From Sipunculus nudus (taxonomy: Eukaryota > Annelida > Sipuncula > Golfingiida > Sipunculidae): 64,000 nucleotides of DNA. The notes under the pieces are model-generated. The model saw only the letters and a list, made by a program, of their open reading frames with translations. It was not told where the DNA came from and searched no databases. This document shows positions 37,996 through 48,772 of the stretch, in pieces; the first letter of the stretch is position 1; each line of letters starts with the position of its first letter. The stretch covers positions 19,438,979 to 19,502,978 of the forward strand of contig CM049321.1 of NCBI GenBank assembly GCA_026874595.1, given 5' to 3'. A program made the position numbers and the translations under genes.

Positions 37996-40550
37996 CATTT
38001 ATTCCGTAAACTTTTCTCTTGCCTGAATAGATATTGTGTTTACCTTGTCCACACTGTTTATTTCAGCACCCTGATCCAAAAGAAGCTGACATATGTCATA
38101 ATGCCCTTTGACCGAGGTCTTGTGAAGTGCTGTGTGACCAGACTGGATTTTGGTGCATAAGGGTGTGAAAAATAACAAAACATTAATACAAATAAAGCAT
38201 AATAATTTGAAATTGATTTTTGCAAATTATTTTGTCTGACATATTAGATCACAATAGCTTGGGTGGCACTTCATTTTTAATTGCAATTTAAAATAATTGC
38301 ACATTAGTCATATCTACTTTATCGAGCAGGATGCTACTTAAGCTTATTGACGTGCTTTCTGGCAGAAATTCTAATTTTAATAGAAGAATGTTAAGGATAT
38401 TTTAAAACACTAGTCCTTAAAACAGGTATTTAATTAATTGAAAACCGGTATCAGTGATTTTTCTCTTCATCCACCAAAATGGTTGCATTCATAAGGTGAT
38501 ATACCATATCTCTTCTATTTGTCGGAACACCACGATCCAGAAATAGCTGATAGATCTCAGCGTGTCCTTCGTCCAAGGCACGGGAAGTTGGCGTTTGATC
38601 CCACTGATATAATGCACGATATTATGTTAAATATGTGCAGTTATTGTTGAAAAAAGACGTGGATTCTGTGGAAAACATATATCTTTCGCCAAACAGATCA
38701 TCCAACAGGTTTTCACCTTACGATATTTACACGTGAAATGTACTTACATTATCTGTAATGTCAGTAGCAGCACCATTATCGAGATGAAGCTTGCAGATAT
38801 CAGCATGCCCCTTATATGAGGCTAAGTGTAGCGCTGTTTGACCAGACTGTAACATTTAAAATGTCTTGTACCATAAAAGAAATATTTCTGTACAGAGATC
38901 ATAACTAGTAAACGGAAATTAAATGGAAAGTAAAGTTTTATTGGCCTTTCCCGTTTGGTCATTTGTTATGACGTATAACTCAGTAGATTCAAGCATGCAT
39001 AGTATCCTTTACCAAAGCTGGAGAAAGTGCTAATTGGCATGTTTAAATATCAATTTCTGCAATGTATGACCAGAGTCATTTTCTTATTTGTGATACATGT
39101 AAGGGATATTTTAAAGTATATTTATTTTTGGGTTGATGAATGTGATATTTTATATTATTGAAATCCATATATATCCCCTATCTGCTATTAGCATGAACAA
39201 TTATTTCCAAACAATATTACTATATTATATTACTATGTAATATTGTTTACCTTATCTGTAACATCAACTGTGTCGCCATTGTTCAGGAGAAGCTGACATA
39301 TATCAATATTCCCTCTGACTGAAGCCAGGTGAAGTGCATTGCGACCCGACTGCCGAATAAAAGATGTTTTGAATGAAATTGCCAAATATTGTGCGGGTAA
39401 ATTATGGTTCATATGTTGAGATTATATAACACGATGTGCACGTCTTTAATATTTAATGTGGGGTCAATAAAAGAAGGGAATATCCAATAATTCTGTGCCA
39501 GTTTTAAGCCAAATGCGAAAGCCCAAGACCCACCATACCGGGTGTGTCCAACGTGAACCGCACGGTTATGACCAAACATTTCTAACTCGTGCAGAATTTG
39601 TTGATAACGCTAGCTGAAGACAGGTGTAGGCACCGGAATTAACACAAGCTGATCCTCCGCGAAATTACCGTTCTTTTTCAAAACTGCATGGAATACTACT
39701 TAAACTAAGGAGAGGGGTTTCTTTTTAACGCAAGGGGGTTTTTAAGTAACCTTTCTATGAATGACATTTTTTATTATGGAATACGCCAGCAGTGGATAAA
39801 ATGTCCCATTTGAAACCATTTTCATATGTATTTGAAATAAATATACTAGCTAAAACATGATGTGAACACTGGACACTCAGCTGAATGGAACGTCACAGGA
39901 TCAGCGAATAACAGAGGTACCGTAGGTACGATCACACTATAAACCTCTAAATAATGTCTAAACTGAAATATAAATATCTTAATAATTCATTGCAACAGCT
40001 GCACGAAAACAATAATAATGTAAAATGCATGGAAATAAAATAATATAAGAAATTGCATTTTACTTGGAAATAAAATTAAAATCTATATGTAGATTGCTCT
40101 CTATGATTTGTGTGACGGCACCCAAATACAATTAAGTAGTGGCTGTATTTATTCTAATTTAGAACGGGAAAATGAATAATGGTGTATTGGCTACCTTGTC
40201 CTGTATGTCTTTTGAAGCACCATGCTCGAAGAGAAGCTGAACAATGTCAGCATGCCCATTTATCGACGCACAATGAAGTGCCGTTCGACCAAAATGGAAA
40301 AAAAATAATATTTTGAAGTTAAAGAATATGGAATTGACTGTGACAACAATTAAGAATGACAATGAGAAATATATGGCATAACCATCATGTCATACCCGTT
40401 TTATTCCTAACATTTACCAAAAGTAAACAACATGAGGTAAATAGTTATTTACCTCGTCCGTATTCTGTATTCCAGCACCATGATCCAGGAGAAAGTGACA
40501 TATGTCACCATGCCCGATGAGCGAGGCTTGTGAAGTGCTGTGTGACAGAA
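31391..40550 (-). CDS. Ankyrin-repeat gene, array A (21 single-repeat exons)
   Basis: A minus-strand array of 21 exons, numbered A1 (lowest coordinate, most 3') to A21. Nearly all are exactly 99 bp, start after a TTTCAG-type acceptor and end at a GT donor. Both ends are in phase 0 and each encodes one 33-residue ankyrin repeat. The boundary always falls at the same point, just before the xGxTxLHxA helix start. Ankyrin repeats stack into a protein-binding solenoid. Fourteen exons look intact (A2, A3, A5, A6, A8, A10-A14, A16-A19); A1, A4, A7, A9, A15, A20 and A21 carry lesions. No start exon or other N-terminal domain was found upstream. Because of the phase symmetry, skipping bad exons keeps frame. 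It may be an active gene with variable splicing or a decaying one. Confidence 0.8.
32133..32231 (-). CDS. Ankyrin exon A2
   Basis: Intact 33-codon repeat with [19 protein letters not shown] and LLAHGA. Acceptor TTTCAG, donor AAG/GTAATA. Confidence 0.9.
32461..32559 (-). CDS. Ankyrin exon A3
   Basis: Open 33-codon repeat, more divergent: [19 protein letters not shown], then [14 protein letters not shown]. The TALHLA signature is replaced, so it may be a weak or capping repeat. Donor AAA/GTAATT. Confidence 0.8.
32728..32826 (-). pseudogene. Ankyrin exon A4, dead
   Basis: Starts [14 protein letters not shown] but the acceptor reads TTTCAA, lacking AG, and an indel breaks the frame in the second half. 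The same AA acceptor is in copy B, so it died before the duplication. Confidence 0.75.
33150..33420. other. Less AT-rich island within intron, in both duplicates
   Basis: Base composition is clearly richer in G and C than the surroundings, and both strands are partly open (33181-33408 -, 33285-33521 +). It looks like an old transposon-derived fragment. It is also present in copy B (about 50460-50730), so it predates the duplication. No motif recognised. Confidence 0.4.
34345..34443 (-). CDS. Ankyrin exon A5
   Basis: Intact 33 codons: [19 protein letters not shown] then [14 protein letters not shown]. Donor AAG/GTAGAT. Confidence 0.85.
34849..34947 (-). CDS. Ankyrin exon A6
   Basis: Intact and close to consensus: [19 protein letters not shown] then [14 protein letters not shown]. 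Donor AAG/GTAAAG. Confidence 0.92.
35113..35212 (-). pseudogene. Ankyrin exon A7, frameshifted in A
   Basis: 100 bp instead of 99: an extra A in a short A-run (near 35142-35146) shifts the frame in the second half. The copy-B exon (52410-52508) is 99 bp and intact, so this lesion is private to A or is a sequencing error. Confidence 0.85.
35411..35509 (-). CDS. Ankyrin exon A8
   Basis: Intact: [19 protein letters not shown] then [14 protein letters not shown]. Donor AAG/GTAAAA. Confidence 0.92.
35727..35825 (-). pseudogene. Ankyrin exon A9, nonsense at last codon
   Basis: Good repeat ([19 protein letters not shown]) but the final codon before the donor is TAG. The copy-B exon lacks this stop but has a 1-nt deletion elsewhere. 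Confidence 0.8.
36030..36128 (-). CDS. Ankyrin exon A10
   Basis: Open 33 codons: [19 protein letters not shown] then [14 protein letters not shown]. The donor GAA/GTGAAT is weaker. Deleted from copy B. Confidence 0.82.
36315..36413 (-). CDS. Ankyrin exon A11
   Basis: Open 33 codons: [19 protein letters not shown] then [14 protein letters not shown]. Donor GAG/GTTGAT. Deleted from copy B. Confidence 0.82.
36678..36776 (-). CDS. Ankyrin exon A12
   Basis: Intact: [19 protein letters not shown] then [14 protein letters not shown]. Donor AAT/GTAGAA. Confidence 0.92.
36971..37069 (-). CDS. Ankyrin exon A13
   Basis: Intact: [19 protein letters not shown] then [14 protein letters not shown]. Donor GAG/GTAAAT. 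Confidence 0.92.
37246..37344 (-). CDS. Ankyrin exon A14
   Basis: Intact: [19 protein letters not shown] then [14 protein letters not shown]. Acceptor ATGCAG, donor AAG/GTAGAT. Confidence 0.9.
37588..37686 (-). pseudogene. Ankyrin exon A15, internal stop
   Basis: [19 protein letters not shown] then [10 protein letters not shown], then an in-frame TGA. Identical lesion in copy B (54308-54406), so it predates the duplication. Confidence 0.85.
37942..37993. repeat. (TA)n microsatellite, copy A
   Basis: About 50 bp of TA; the orthologous tract in copy B is at 54661-54711. Confidence 0.95.
38044..38142 (-). CDS. Ankyrin exon A16
   Basis: Open 33 codons: [19 protein letters not shown] then [14 protein letters not shown]. 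Donor AAG/GTAAAC. Copy B keeps only the donor end of this exon (about 54760-54775). Confidence 0.88.
38505..38603 (-). CDS. Ankyrin exon A17
   Basis: Open 33 codons, divergent: [19 protein letters not shown] then [14 protein letters not shown]. Donor ATG/GTATAT. Lies beyond the duplicated block. Confidence 0.82.
38748..38846 (-). CDS. Ankyrin exon A18
   Basis: Intact: [19 protein letters not shown] then [14 protein letters not shown]. Donor AAT/GTAAGT. Confidence 0.92.
39251..39349 (-). CDS. Ankyrin exon A19
   Basis: Intact: [19 protein letters not shown] then [14 protein letters not shown]. Acceptor CGGCAG, donor AAG/GTAAAC. Confidence 0.9.
40195..40293 (-). pseudogene. Ankyrin exon A20, acceptor lost
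   Basis: Perfect open repeat ([19 protein letters not shown] then [14 protein letters not shown]) with donor AAG/GTAGCC, but the base pair at the acceptor reads CCAT instead of CAG, so normal splicing into it should fail. Confidence 0.75.
40453..40550 (-). pseudogene. Ankyrin exon A21, 1-nt deletion
   Basis: 98 bp. It begins FCHTALHK, then the frame shifts; the rest reads as a good repeat ([25 protein letters not shown]) in the neighbouring frame. It is the most 5' ankyrin exon found in array A. Confidence 0.75.
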
Positions 40551-41936
40551 CTGGAATGGCAAATTACTTTAAAATAAATTATGTAATAGTTACACAGTTA
40601 TAAAAACATAAATAAAATTGAAACTGAAACACGAATATTGCTTTCATGTTGTTTGTCATCATTCTAAGGTGTAAGCTAACCTGAAAAGAGACGTCGAAAA
40701 TGACACGAGTGAGACAAAAAGAACAATACATTTAAGCCTACTATGTGCGGGACAATCGTGGTGCCCATGAAAAGGAATCCATTTCTGAAGAATATATTTC
40801 GGACACAATAAGCTTGATCAAAACTAGGGGTTAGAAATTCTTGGAAATCGGCGTGGATAAACACCTTTCTTTTTCTCATAATAGGCTTGGAAAATCATAT
40901 AAATGTAACAAAACAAGCTGAGCCAAGGTTTGCAAAGATACATGCTGGTGTGTGTCTGCTTCATCACTCTACACCAAGCTACTGCTTTTGATAAGCTAGC
41001 CATCAGAAGATAAAGAGAGGCGAGAATTTCCTATAACAATTATGATAAACAAATACGCACTTTGGTCGAACAGCCATTACCTAAGACTTATCAGAGACTA
41101 TCAACCACAACATTAGTCCTGTTCATTTCTGCTCAGGCTTTTATTATGCTTAATGTCACCCCCAGAGTTCCCTCCACTTTCTCATCAAATTTGGAAAAAA
41201 AATTATTGAACTGGTAATCGGGAAACCTTTTAGAATATGGGGCCAAAACATACCAGAGACGACAAGTGAAAATAATGCTGTAGGAAGGAATTCATCTGCG
41301 TCATAATGATATTTTGTGAAAGAGGTAAGACTAACTCTTTGAACAGTTGCAGTACATTACAGAACGAACAGATGTAATTTTCTCCCTGCTTCTCCATTTT
41401 CCAGTATCCCAACAAAGTACAAACTAACAGGCATATTACATATATAGTGATAATTCAATAAATCAGCATTCCTGAGCTGGTTACTGGTTATTCTTGAACT
41501 ATATACAGACGACGACACTTATTTACAAGTCGGTTAACAGAAAATGCCGCTTATTTGCAAGAAATTCTGAAAACCAAGCCATTTCCTATATGTTATCATT
41601 AAAAACCCGCCGCATAATCTGAAGCCTCATAATCCCAAACTTCCGTTTAACGCAAGGGAAAATATGGGCAGAAAGGTAGAAAACTCACGTTAAATGCAAG
41701 TACTTCAATGAGTCGGTGAGTTGTGTTTGTGTTATCCCAATAATGATCATAGACCGGAACTTCAGGTGCATATGTGTACAAAGGATCTTATTTACCCAGT
41801 GCTCGGTGATGCAGTTCGATACGGTCACAGCACACATCTCTTTGAAGTGGGTTAACAATGGTAGGTTAAAAATACATCACGCATATTAAACACCTTGATC
41901 ACGCAACTCTTAATTAGCTTGAGTTTGTTAGTTACA
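40551..41936. other. Spacer between array A and duplication B
   Basis: Unique sequence without recognisable exon or repeat. The open frames here have no motif. Confidence 0.5.
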
Positions 41937-44095
41937 TTACCTATGGTGAATATAAACCTATCGAAACTGGGTTTTCGTTGTACTGATCATGAAATTACCC
42001 TAATTGCTAGAGAAACCTCATTTATAAAAAAGGATTTAAATCTATTTCCACGTTCCAGATGTTTGTCAACACATGCACAAGTGGCTTTACACTTCAGTCG
42101 TCCCAGATCTCACTGCTTTGTGTAGCAAAGTGCTCTGGGTCTGACCACCAGGTTTTGAATTGTACCCCTCGCCTTCCACCTCTCGTGGTTGAAGTTTTAA
42201 AAAAATCTTGCTGTACAAAGTAGTAGTTATCGCCAGGAAGATCTATTAAGACTGCAGTGTATAATTGCTGTTTGAGGAACGTTATCCACAGGCACTCAAA
42301 TCATGAACTGTGGGTTTATCTTTTAAGAAAACTGGAAATTAAAGTTATTTTGAGGTTGTATTCCTGTTATATGTTTAACAATAACATTAGGAATATTATG
42401 CAAGATACTACCTGTGCATAATAAAGAGCTCTCCTTGAAATTTCTTACAAATAACTCCACTGATATCAATTCAGGTTTCTGTGACTCCGTAAAGAATCTT
42501 TGGTTTAATAGATGTTCATAACATTGGCAAAGCTGTTATTTGCTTTCACAGTTATTCTGAATACAGTTAATGAAAATGGTACTGATTTATTATTCCCCTG
42601 CAATCAGAACCCACCTCGACGCTCCAGAAGATACTGTTACACTGTTTTCTTCCTTGGCACGATTTTGACGATTCAACTGAAAAAGTGTTGGAATCTTTCG
42701 TTATTTTCAAAATAATGCACAAATACTTAGATATGAATAATGACTTCGTTGTTTACTGTATTCCTGGGTTAAATTGAACGTACAATAAAATATACATGAA
42801 AAGATATGAATAAATGTAATTTAATAAGACAAACAACTTTTTCGGTCCCAACAGAACATGCTTTGATATACACTAAATATCCCGCTTGAAGTTACACACG
42901 GACCACGTTAGTACTAGGAATGTTACATGAGTTTGTTTAGTCATAGACACATGGACACATGGGCCACATTGAGGTCCTTCAATAATTTTAGGTATTTCTC
43001 ACTAAGGGTTACAGACAGCAACATTTGTCAAACAGAATTTAGTGAGTCAAATAACTTGAAAGAAGCTGAAACGCACTGGAAATAAAAATTGCATTACAAA
43101 TACTGTTAACCACAGAATGTCTTCATGCATCTTTTTTAACCTGCCATCCAGCATCCAGTGTGTATACATCTTTCGATCCCGCCATTAAGCTTGATTTGCC
43201 TTGGGTACGGGGCTAGCAAGGCAGACGAGCACGGTAGTTGTTAAATACACGGGCAGCCTCAGTAAAGGAGGATCTGTTGGTATCATCTTCTTCAGGTTAC
43301 TCAAATGGCCAATATGATTAAAAAGTGTCCTTATTTGTATAATTTCGATGATTTATTGAAGTGACAATATATTAATCTGGACCCAGGGGGCATACAGTTT
43401 TTTGCTGAATCCCACACATACACAGTTAACCAGCAAATAAGGAAAGCCTTTATACATGTTAGCCACATGCTTAGGTTGACGGCTGTGTGCTAATCTGGAC
43501 TCACTCACAGTCACATGACCTCTCATGGTACAAAGGGTTTTTCTATCCTGAACCGGGTGGTTTAGCAACTCGCCCTTAAATTTGAACTTTATTAGGCAAC
43601 TTTTTTTTATCCATATTATTACTTGGGCTAAATGACAAGATCTCTTGTTCCAAAGAAATTAAAACCTTAACCCTACAAAAGGTGTGTCATGCCTGTTTGA
43701 TCGAATGTGGGGACATTTATGGTGATTATTAATAATTTTCCCCTTGTTAATTGGGGATAATTTTACTGTGTTTATATACGTGTGTTTGTCAATGCCTAGA
43801 AGTTCCAGCCAGTTTACACATTTTCTGATTCAATCACGGAAATGAGCTATTGAAAAAAACGTATGTTTTTTTTTTTAATTCCTTATAACTAAACAATGGT
43901 CTCTTCAAGAACCACAATCATACCTAACGGATGTTTTTCGTTATATTAAGCAATAAACTGTGCGTGATGTAAAAATACATGCATCTTTTATAACAATGAG
44001 ACGTTAGTAAGATGTTCTTAGAATACTTGTTATTCATCATAATATAATTTTACATTTTGATCACTTTCCCCGATAATTTGAATGGTTCTTCAGTC

Positions 44096-44097
<2 letters not shown>

Positions 44098-44144
<47 letters not shown>
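44098..44144. repeat. (AT)n microsatellite expanded in copy B
   Basis: About 47 bp of AT where copy A (26269-26277) has only about four units. Confidence 0.95.
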
Positions 44145-44146
<2 letters not shown>

Positions 44147-47100
44147 AATACGAGTTTTGCTATAAGATAATGCGCGAGCAATAATGGACAATGAATGCAA
44201 GTATATGTAAACCATTATAGCACGTGAACCATTAAAAATAAACCATTACCATACGGGAAAGGTTTCCAACTCTTAAATCTTTTAACAACAATTCCCTTCC
44301 AATCGGTCACACCTGCAGCTATGAATCATACGGGTTACCTCTACATTGCCATATGTATTGCATGGCCAGTTCACAGAATGCAGAATGAAGATGAGGTAAC
44401 ATCGTTGAGATGCTTTATCAGTAGTTACCGCGTTAGGGGATCGATTTGTTTAAATGTAAAATATAACTATTAGACCTGGGGGTAACCTTACAGTTTCTTT
44501 AACAAACTATGATGGCCTGGTATTTTGAACTGTCTGGCAGTACGAAAACCCAGGCCATTATAACTGCAGAACAGGTGATGCCTGAATTTTAGAAATTGTC
44601 GAATCTGACGTATCTAGGGATTCTTTGCCAAAATATATAATAGAGCATACCCTTTATGTTATTGCTTATTCAGAGTAAAGAACAAAAGGATAAACGCAGT
44701 CGTTTAAAAATCAAGATTGATGATACCCTAGGACTGATTTATTTGACATAAATTCGAAATAGGAAACCAGTATCGTCCCAAGAAATGAAGCAAAAGCTCC
44801 ATCAGATAGAGATTTAAACATGAGGATTCAGGACCCACTCCAAACCAAAAATAAAGGGTACAAATGGCGACAGAACCACAATACGGGTGTTTAGGGTTTT
44901 AGCATGAAACCAGGTTCGTCCATCCTCGATAGACCACCCACTCCAAAGATATAATGTGAAAGATAATTAGTGTTTTTCTATATTTTTGCGAAAAGTATAA
45001 TTCATTTTAATGCTTATTTTCAGCGGACAATAAGGACAAAATGTGTCAAGCGGGCATTTCTTCGGAAAGAATCCCAGGAAATCTTACTGCCATCACGAAA
45101 TCATTTGTTGCCTCTTTTTTTTACTTCGTTCAAGATGAGCTTGGCTTGATTTCTTCTTAGGGGTGGATTGCTTTAGACAATTTAGTAAAGATTTGGTTTG
45201 TTTGGAAGAAATGGCGACTTAACATCTACAGCTAGGTACCGTTTGCATTGGAGTTGCATATAATATACAAATATATTATTATAATACATATATAATATAC
45301 AAAACAGTGAAGTAGGGTTTTCGCATTTTGGAATAATGTCTGTGTGAGGTAGAACCTATTATGAGAGACCAACGATTAATTCTCTTACAACAAAAATACA
45401 GTAAACAATAAAAAAAATCAGCGCTGGTGATGTATAATCGATCAACTGTATTTCCATAGAAACATCAGCTAGAATGAATGTTTTGATGATTCAAACTGTG
45501 TTGTATGGTCTTACTAAAAACTACACTCAGACCGGTCGATGTCTCAATCTTGTGTAGTCGGGCCAGGGCGAAAAGTGCCTAGAACTTTATATCTTTGGAA
45601 TTAAACTGCTGTTCAGCCAACATGGTCTTGTTGATAAGTTTTTTTTGAGTCTGGGCAGAAAGATTATGAACTCCCTGTTCAGCATGACGCAGTCCTGAAC
45701 AGTTGGTACCCTCGAACCTGAATAGAACTGCTGTGCTGTTGCTGTGTCCATGTCCAAGGCTTCGTCAGATAAGCCGAATTGTCTTGACCGGGCGGAGGTG
45801 AGGCCTAGGTTTAGCGCACACTTTATGGCCCGAGGTTGGGCCACACGTATTTTGAAGTATATTTATTACGCACATGTATCGACCTGACGTGAGCAAAGTT
45901 CAGTTGCAGAATGTCCAGTTTCGATGTGAAGTTGACCACCCTAGACACCTCTCAAACAGCTGTAGATTTATTGTTCAATTCAATTAATTTTTTCACCACA
46001 AGAATATACACATTATACATGAAACATTTCATTTAAATATAATTGTACCTGTGACAGGCGGACTCATAGAGTATATGTCCTCTCAGTATTTACATTAAAT
46101 ATAGTAGGATATATGGTACAGACACTGTGCAATAAGAAAACAATAATAACAATTTTTGCAATATAGAGAAAACAAAATAATATTTTTCCAACTTCCAACC
46201 CCTTTACATTGTAAAGTTTCACTATAGACTGACGTTTAACATACTGACACATGGATAAAACATACATTTTTCTTGTTCTGTAATGATGTACATCTACGTT
46301 TTTGCAAAATAATTCAGGTACAATGAAGGGTAACGTTTCATTATTGACCTCATAAGTCATCGCCAGTGAAGTTGTTGCAAATGCAAGTGTGTGCAAAGGT
46401 CTTTTTTTTACCTTTCAGCTGCCATGTTTGGTGCTACCTATGTTGAATGGTTACTCGTTACTCGAGTATTTTAACTTAGACTCACCGTTTTCATAAAATC
46501 TAAAAAGCCCCAGGAGGTCCACACCAAATTAAAGTAATCTCCAGACTACTTATATAAATTATTATAAAAGTTAGCTAGAACTTCTGTCCTAGATTATGAA
46601 GCAAGAATAAATATATTGCTTGAAGCGTATCACAACAAAAATAATCGGTCTAATATATTTTAACTTCCCGTTTATATTTTCAAAGTAATTAAGGGTTTAA
46701 GAAATCCGACTTTAGCGTTCTTAGAGGAATAGATTTAGCTGTACATTTTGTTTAAATGAAATAAGCTTTCACATAATTGCACTTAATTATAAATATAATA
46801 AAAGGTACAACACATTTCAACAATGTCAAATACTTCCCTTCAGCGATAACAGTAAAAAGATTATTTCAAGTTGTGTTAACATATTGCATATATTGACTTT
46901 TTTCATAAACCCTAACATGTTAGCATTCTACAAATTTAAACTTACTAGTCAAAAGCAAATTTTAAAAAAATGAAAGAATAAAGAAATAAATGAACTAAAA
47001 TAAGTTTTTGCGACGCAAAAACATATATGTATCTCCTCCATTTGGCCTCCCATCCCAATACTTGAGTAAAAACTATGGACTACTTAAAAAGTTTTGGGTT

Positions 47101-47191
47101 TACAAATATCCTTGATTTCTGAATAATTGACATTGGCAATAGCAAGACATTAGCACTAGCTTTAACAAGTCGATGAATGAAAATGAGCCAT

Positions 47192-47377
47192 CTTATTTCT
47201 CGTCATCACTCCCCCCCCTAAAAAAACATGATACCTTTTCCAATAATTCGACATTTCCCTCTCAACATGTTTTTTTTTTGGATAATCACTTTCTTTCTAT
47301 CTTCGGCCAGCACAAGAAAAGAATTCTCTTAAACAATTTAGCTCTGGGTAGTAATTATTTGGTGGCTGCAGTCATTG
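47192..47377. other. B-only insertion of about 186 bp
   Basis: Between GAGCCAT and TTTAATTAC, which are nearly adjacent in copy A at 30140, copy B carries about 186 bp with a C-run, an A-run and a T-run. No element family or clear target-site duplication recognised. Confidence 0.6.
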
Positions 47378-47847
47378 TTTAATTACTATTAAGATAACCA
47401 GGGGCATGCCGGCCGGTAGTTCATACTTATGGTCTCATTTTCCCCTGTGCATCCTGATGATGTTTGCTTAAATGTAAATATACTTAGCCCAATGTCTCAA
47501 GGAAACATGTGCTTTAGTAAAAGTTGATCCGTAAGGTTTGGCAGGTTTCTGATGGGTTTAACGATACTTTACATATTTTCAAATCACCTGCCGGCACAGA
47601 TGCTGAACCCTCGTCACGTTCTGCGTCTATTCGTGCAACCAACGGACAACAGTAATAAACGCCTCTCTCTCTCTGATTCTCAACTTTTTCTAAATATATT
47701 GGGCTTCATCATAGTCTTCAAGAATTTCAGGCTCGACTCTGAATTTCACTTCTGCTTTGTTGTTGTATTTAGGTCTTTCTGTGTGTTTGTTGTCATTTGC
47801 ATTTATATGCAAAGTTAAATTGGCAAGAGTCTTTAATATACATCTTT

Positions 47848-48249
47848 TCACATTCTTTTGTCACCCGAAGGAGATTCCCTAATGTCTATATCAAAGCATT
47901 TTGTCTTTGTGTTAGTGTGTAATGACCGTTGCATCGCTTTTGCTTTAGTTAACCCTTTTTCAGAAACACTCAGCAGGTACGTATTAGCACCACAGCTAAT
48001 TTCTATTCCATACATGAATTTTGTCCGATCCATGATATTGGCCCAATTTGCAAATATATTAAAAAATAAAACCCCACAACTGTAACTTGTAATTCCGTGA
48101 CTGAGCCACATGTGAATCGTCTCCACGGCGTTCGGGAGTTTCGTGGCTTGCTCTTCGTCTATATCGTCTTGGCTGATATTGTCTTGTTTATGTACCGTTA
48201 TTTTTGTATCCGAACAATCACGAATGTGGTTTTGCCATGTTTCACCAAC
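47848..48249 (-). CDS. Conserved terminal exon downstream of ankyrin array B
   Basis: 133 codons plus stop, same acceptor (CTATGCAG) and phase as 30607-30999. Relative to A it has three extra codons (DID, a 9-nt in-frame indel) and about seven substitutions, while the last ~50 residues are identical. Keeping an open frame despite an indel suggests it is, or recently was, coding. Confidence 0.5.
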   Translation of the reverse strand, partial: VGETWQNHIRDCSDTKITVHKQDNISQDDIDEEQATKLPNAVETIHMWLSHGITSYSCGVLFFNIFANWANIMDRTKFMYGIEISCGANTYLLSVSEKGLTKAKAMQRSLHTNTKTKCFDIDIRESPSGDKRM

Positions 48250-48560
48250 CTGCATAGGAGTATATTGGAAACAGCTTGAAAACAAGCATATTCACAGTGT
48301 GTTAAGAGAGAGAAAAAATTGAAGCCATAGAGAAAGACGGAGGGGGTTTATCGATTAGTTTTTTGAAAAACATAAAAGAATGCTGTTAGCTGCAAATATA
48401 ATCTGATACTTTTATTTATTCAGATAAGGATTCTTGGCTTTATTCCCAAATAAGTAATATTTACCAGTGTAATAAGGGCGCATCGGTAAGATCGGGAAAA
48501 AAGGAGCTATGTCAAATAGGTTTCAAATATTCAACGATTGGGCATTAAACAGATATTCCT

Positions 48561-48564
<4 letters not shown>

Positions 48565-48610
<46 letters not shown>
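48565..48610. repeat. (TA)n microsatellite expanded in copy B
   Basis: About 46 bp of TA where copy A (31312-31321) has about five units. Confidence 0.95.
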
Positions 48611-48612
<2 letters not shown>

Positions 48613-48673
48613 GTTATAATCATTGATGCGATATAAATTTGTATTTGTGATATTTGATTAAATTTTTACTTAC

Positions 48674-48772
48674 CCGATGGTTCATTTTATTTTATGTACC
48701 ATATTGCGAAAGCAATTGGGAAACAGCTACATGGCCATTTGCTTCAGCAAAGTGGATTGGAGTTCTTTGTGC
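48674..48772 (-). pseudogene. Ankyrin exon B1, full length with internal stop
   Basis: 99 bp with donor CGG/GTAAGT, but TAA at 48692-48694 after 26 codons. It shows that the ancestral exon was a normal 33-codon unit, followed by more coding sequence. Confidence 0.75.

Larger units (their letters stand above)
23604..38357. repeat. Segmental duplication, copy A
   Basis: Direct repeat of 41937-54915. Similarity begins at TTACCTATGGTGAATAT (23604 and 41937) and ends at CTTATTGAC.TGCTT (38357 and 54915). In one 155-bp stretch compared by eye (from 24240) I count roughly nine differences. The offset between copies falls from 18333 to 16558, because copy B has lost several blocks. It contains ankyrin exons A1-A16 and the downstream exon at 30607-30999. 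Confidence 0.95.
41938..47847. other. Non-coding part of segmental duplication B
   Basis: Counterpart of 23604-30606. No supported gene; it includes the AT microsatellite at 44098-44144 and the B-only insertion at 47192-47377. Confidence 0.5.

Noticed and set aside
40090-40140. Possible remnant of another ankyrin exon (GTGTGACGGCACCCA)
   Set aside because: Only a short resemblance to the 3' half of the exons; no repeat frame or splice sites.
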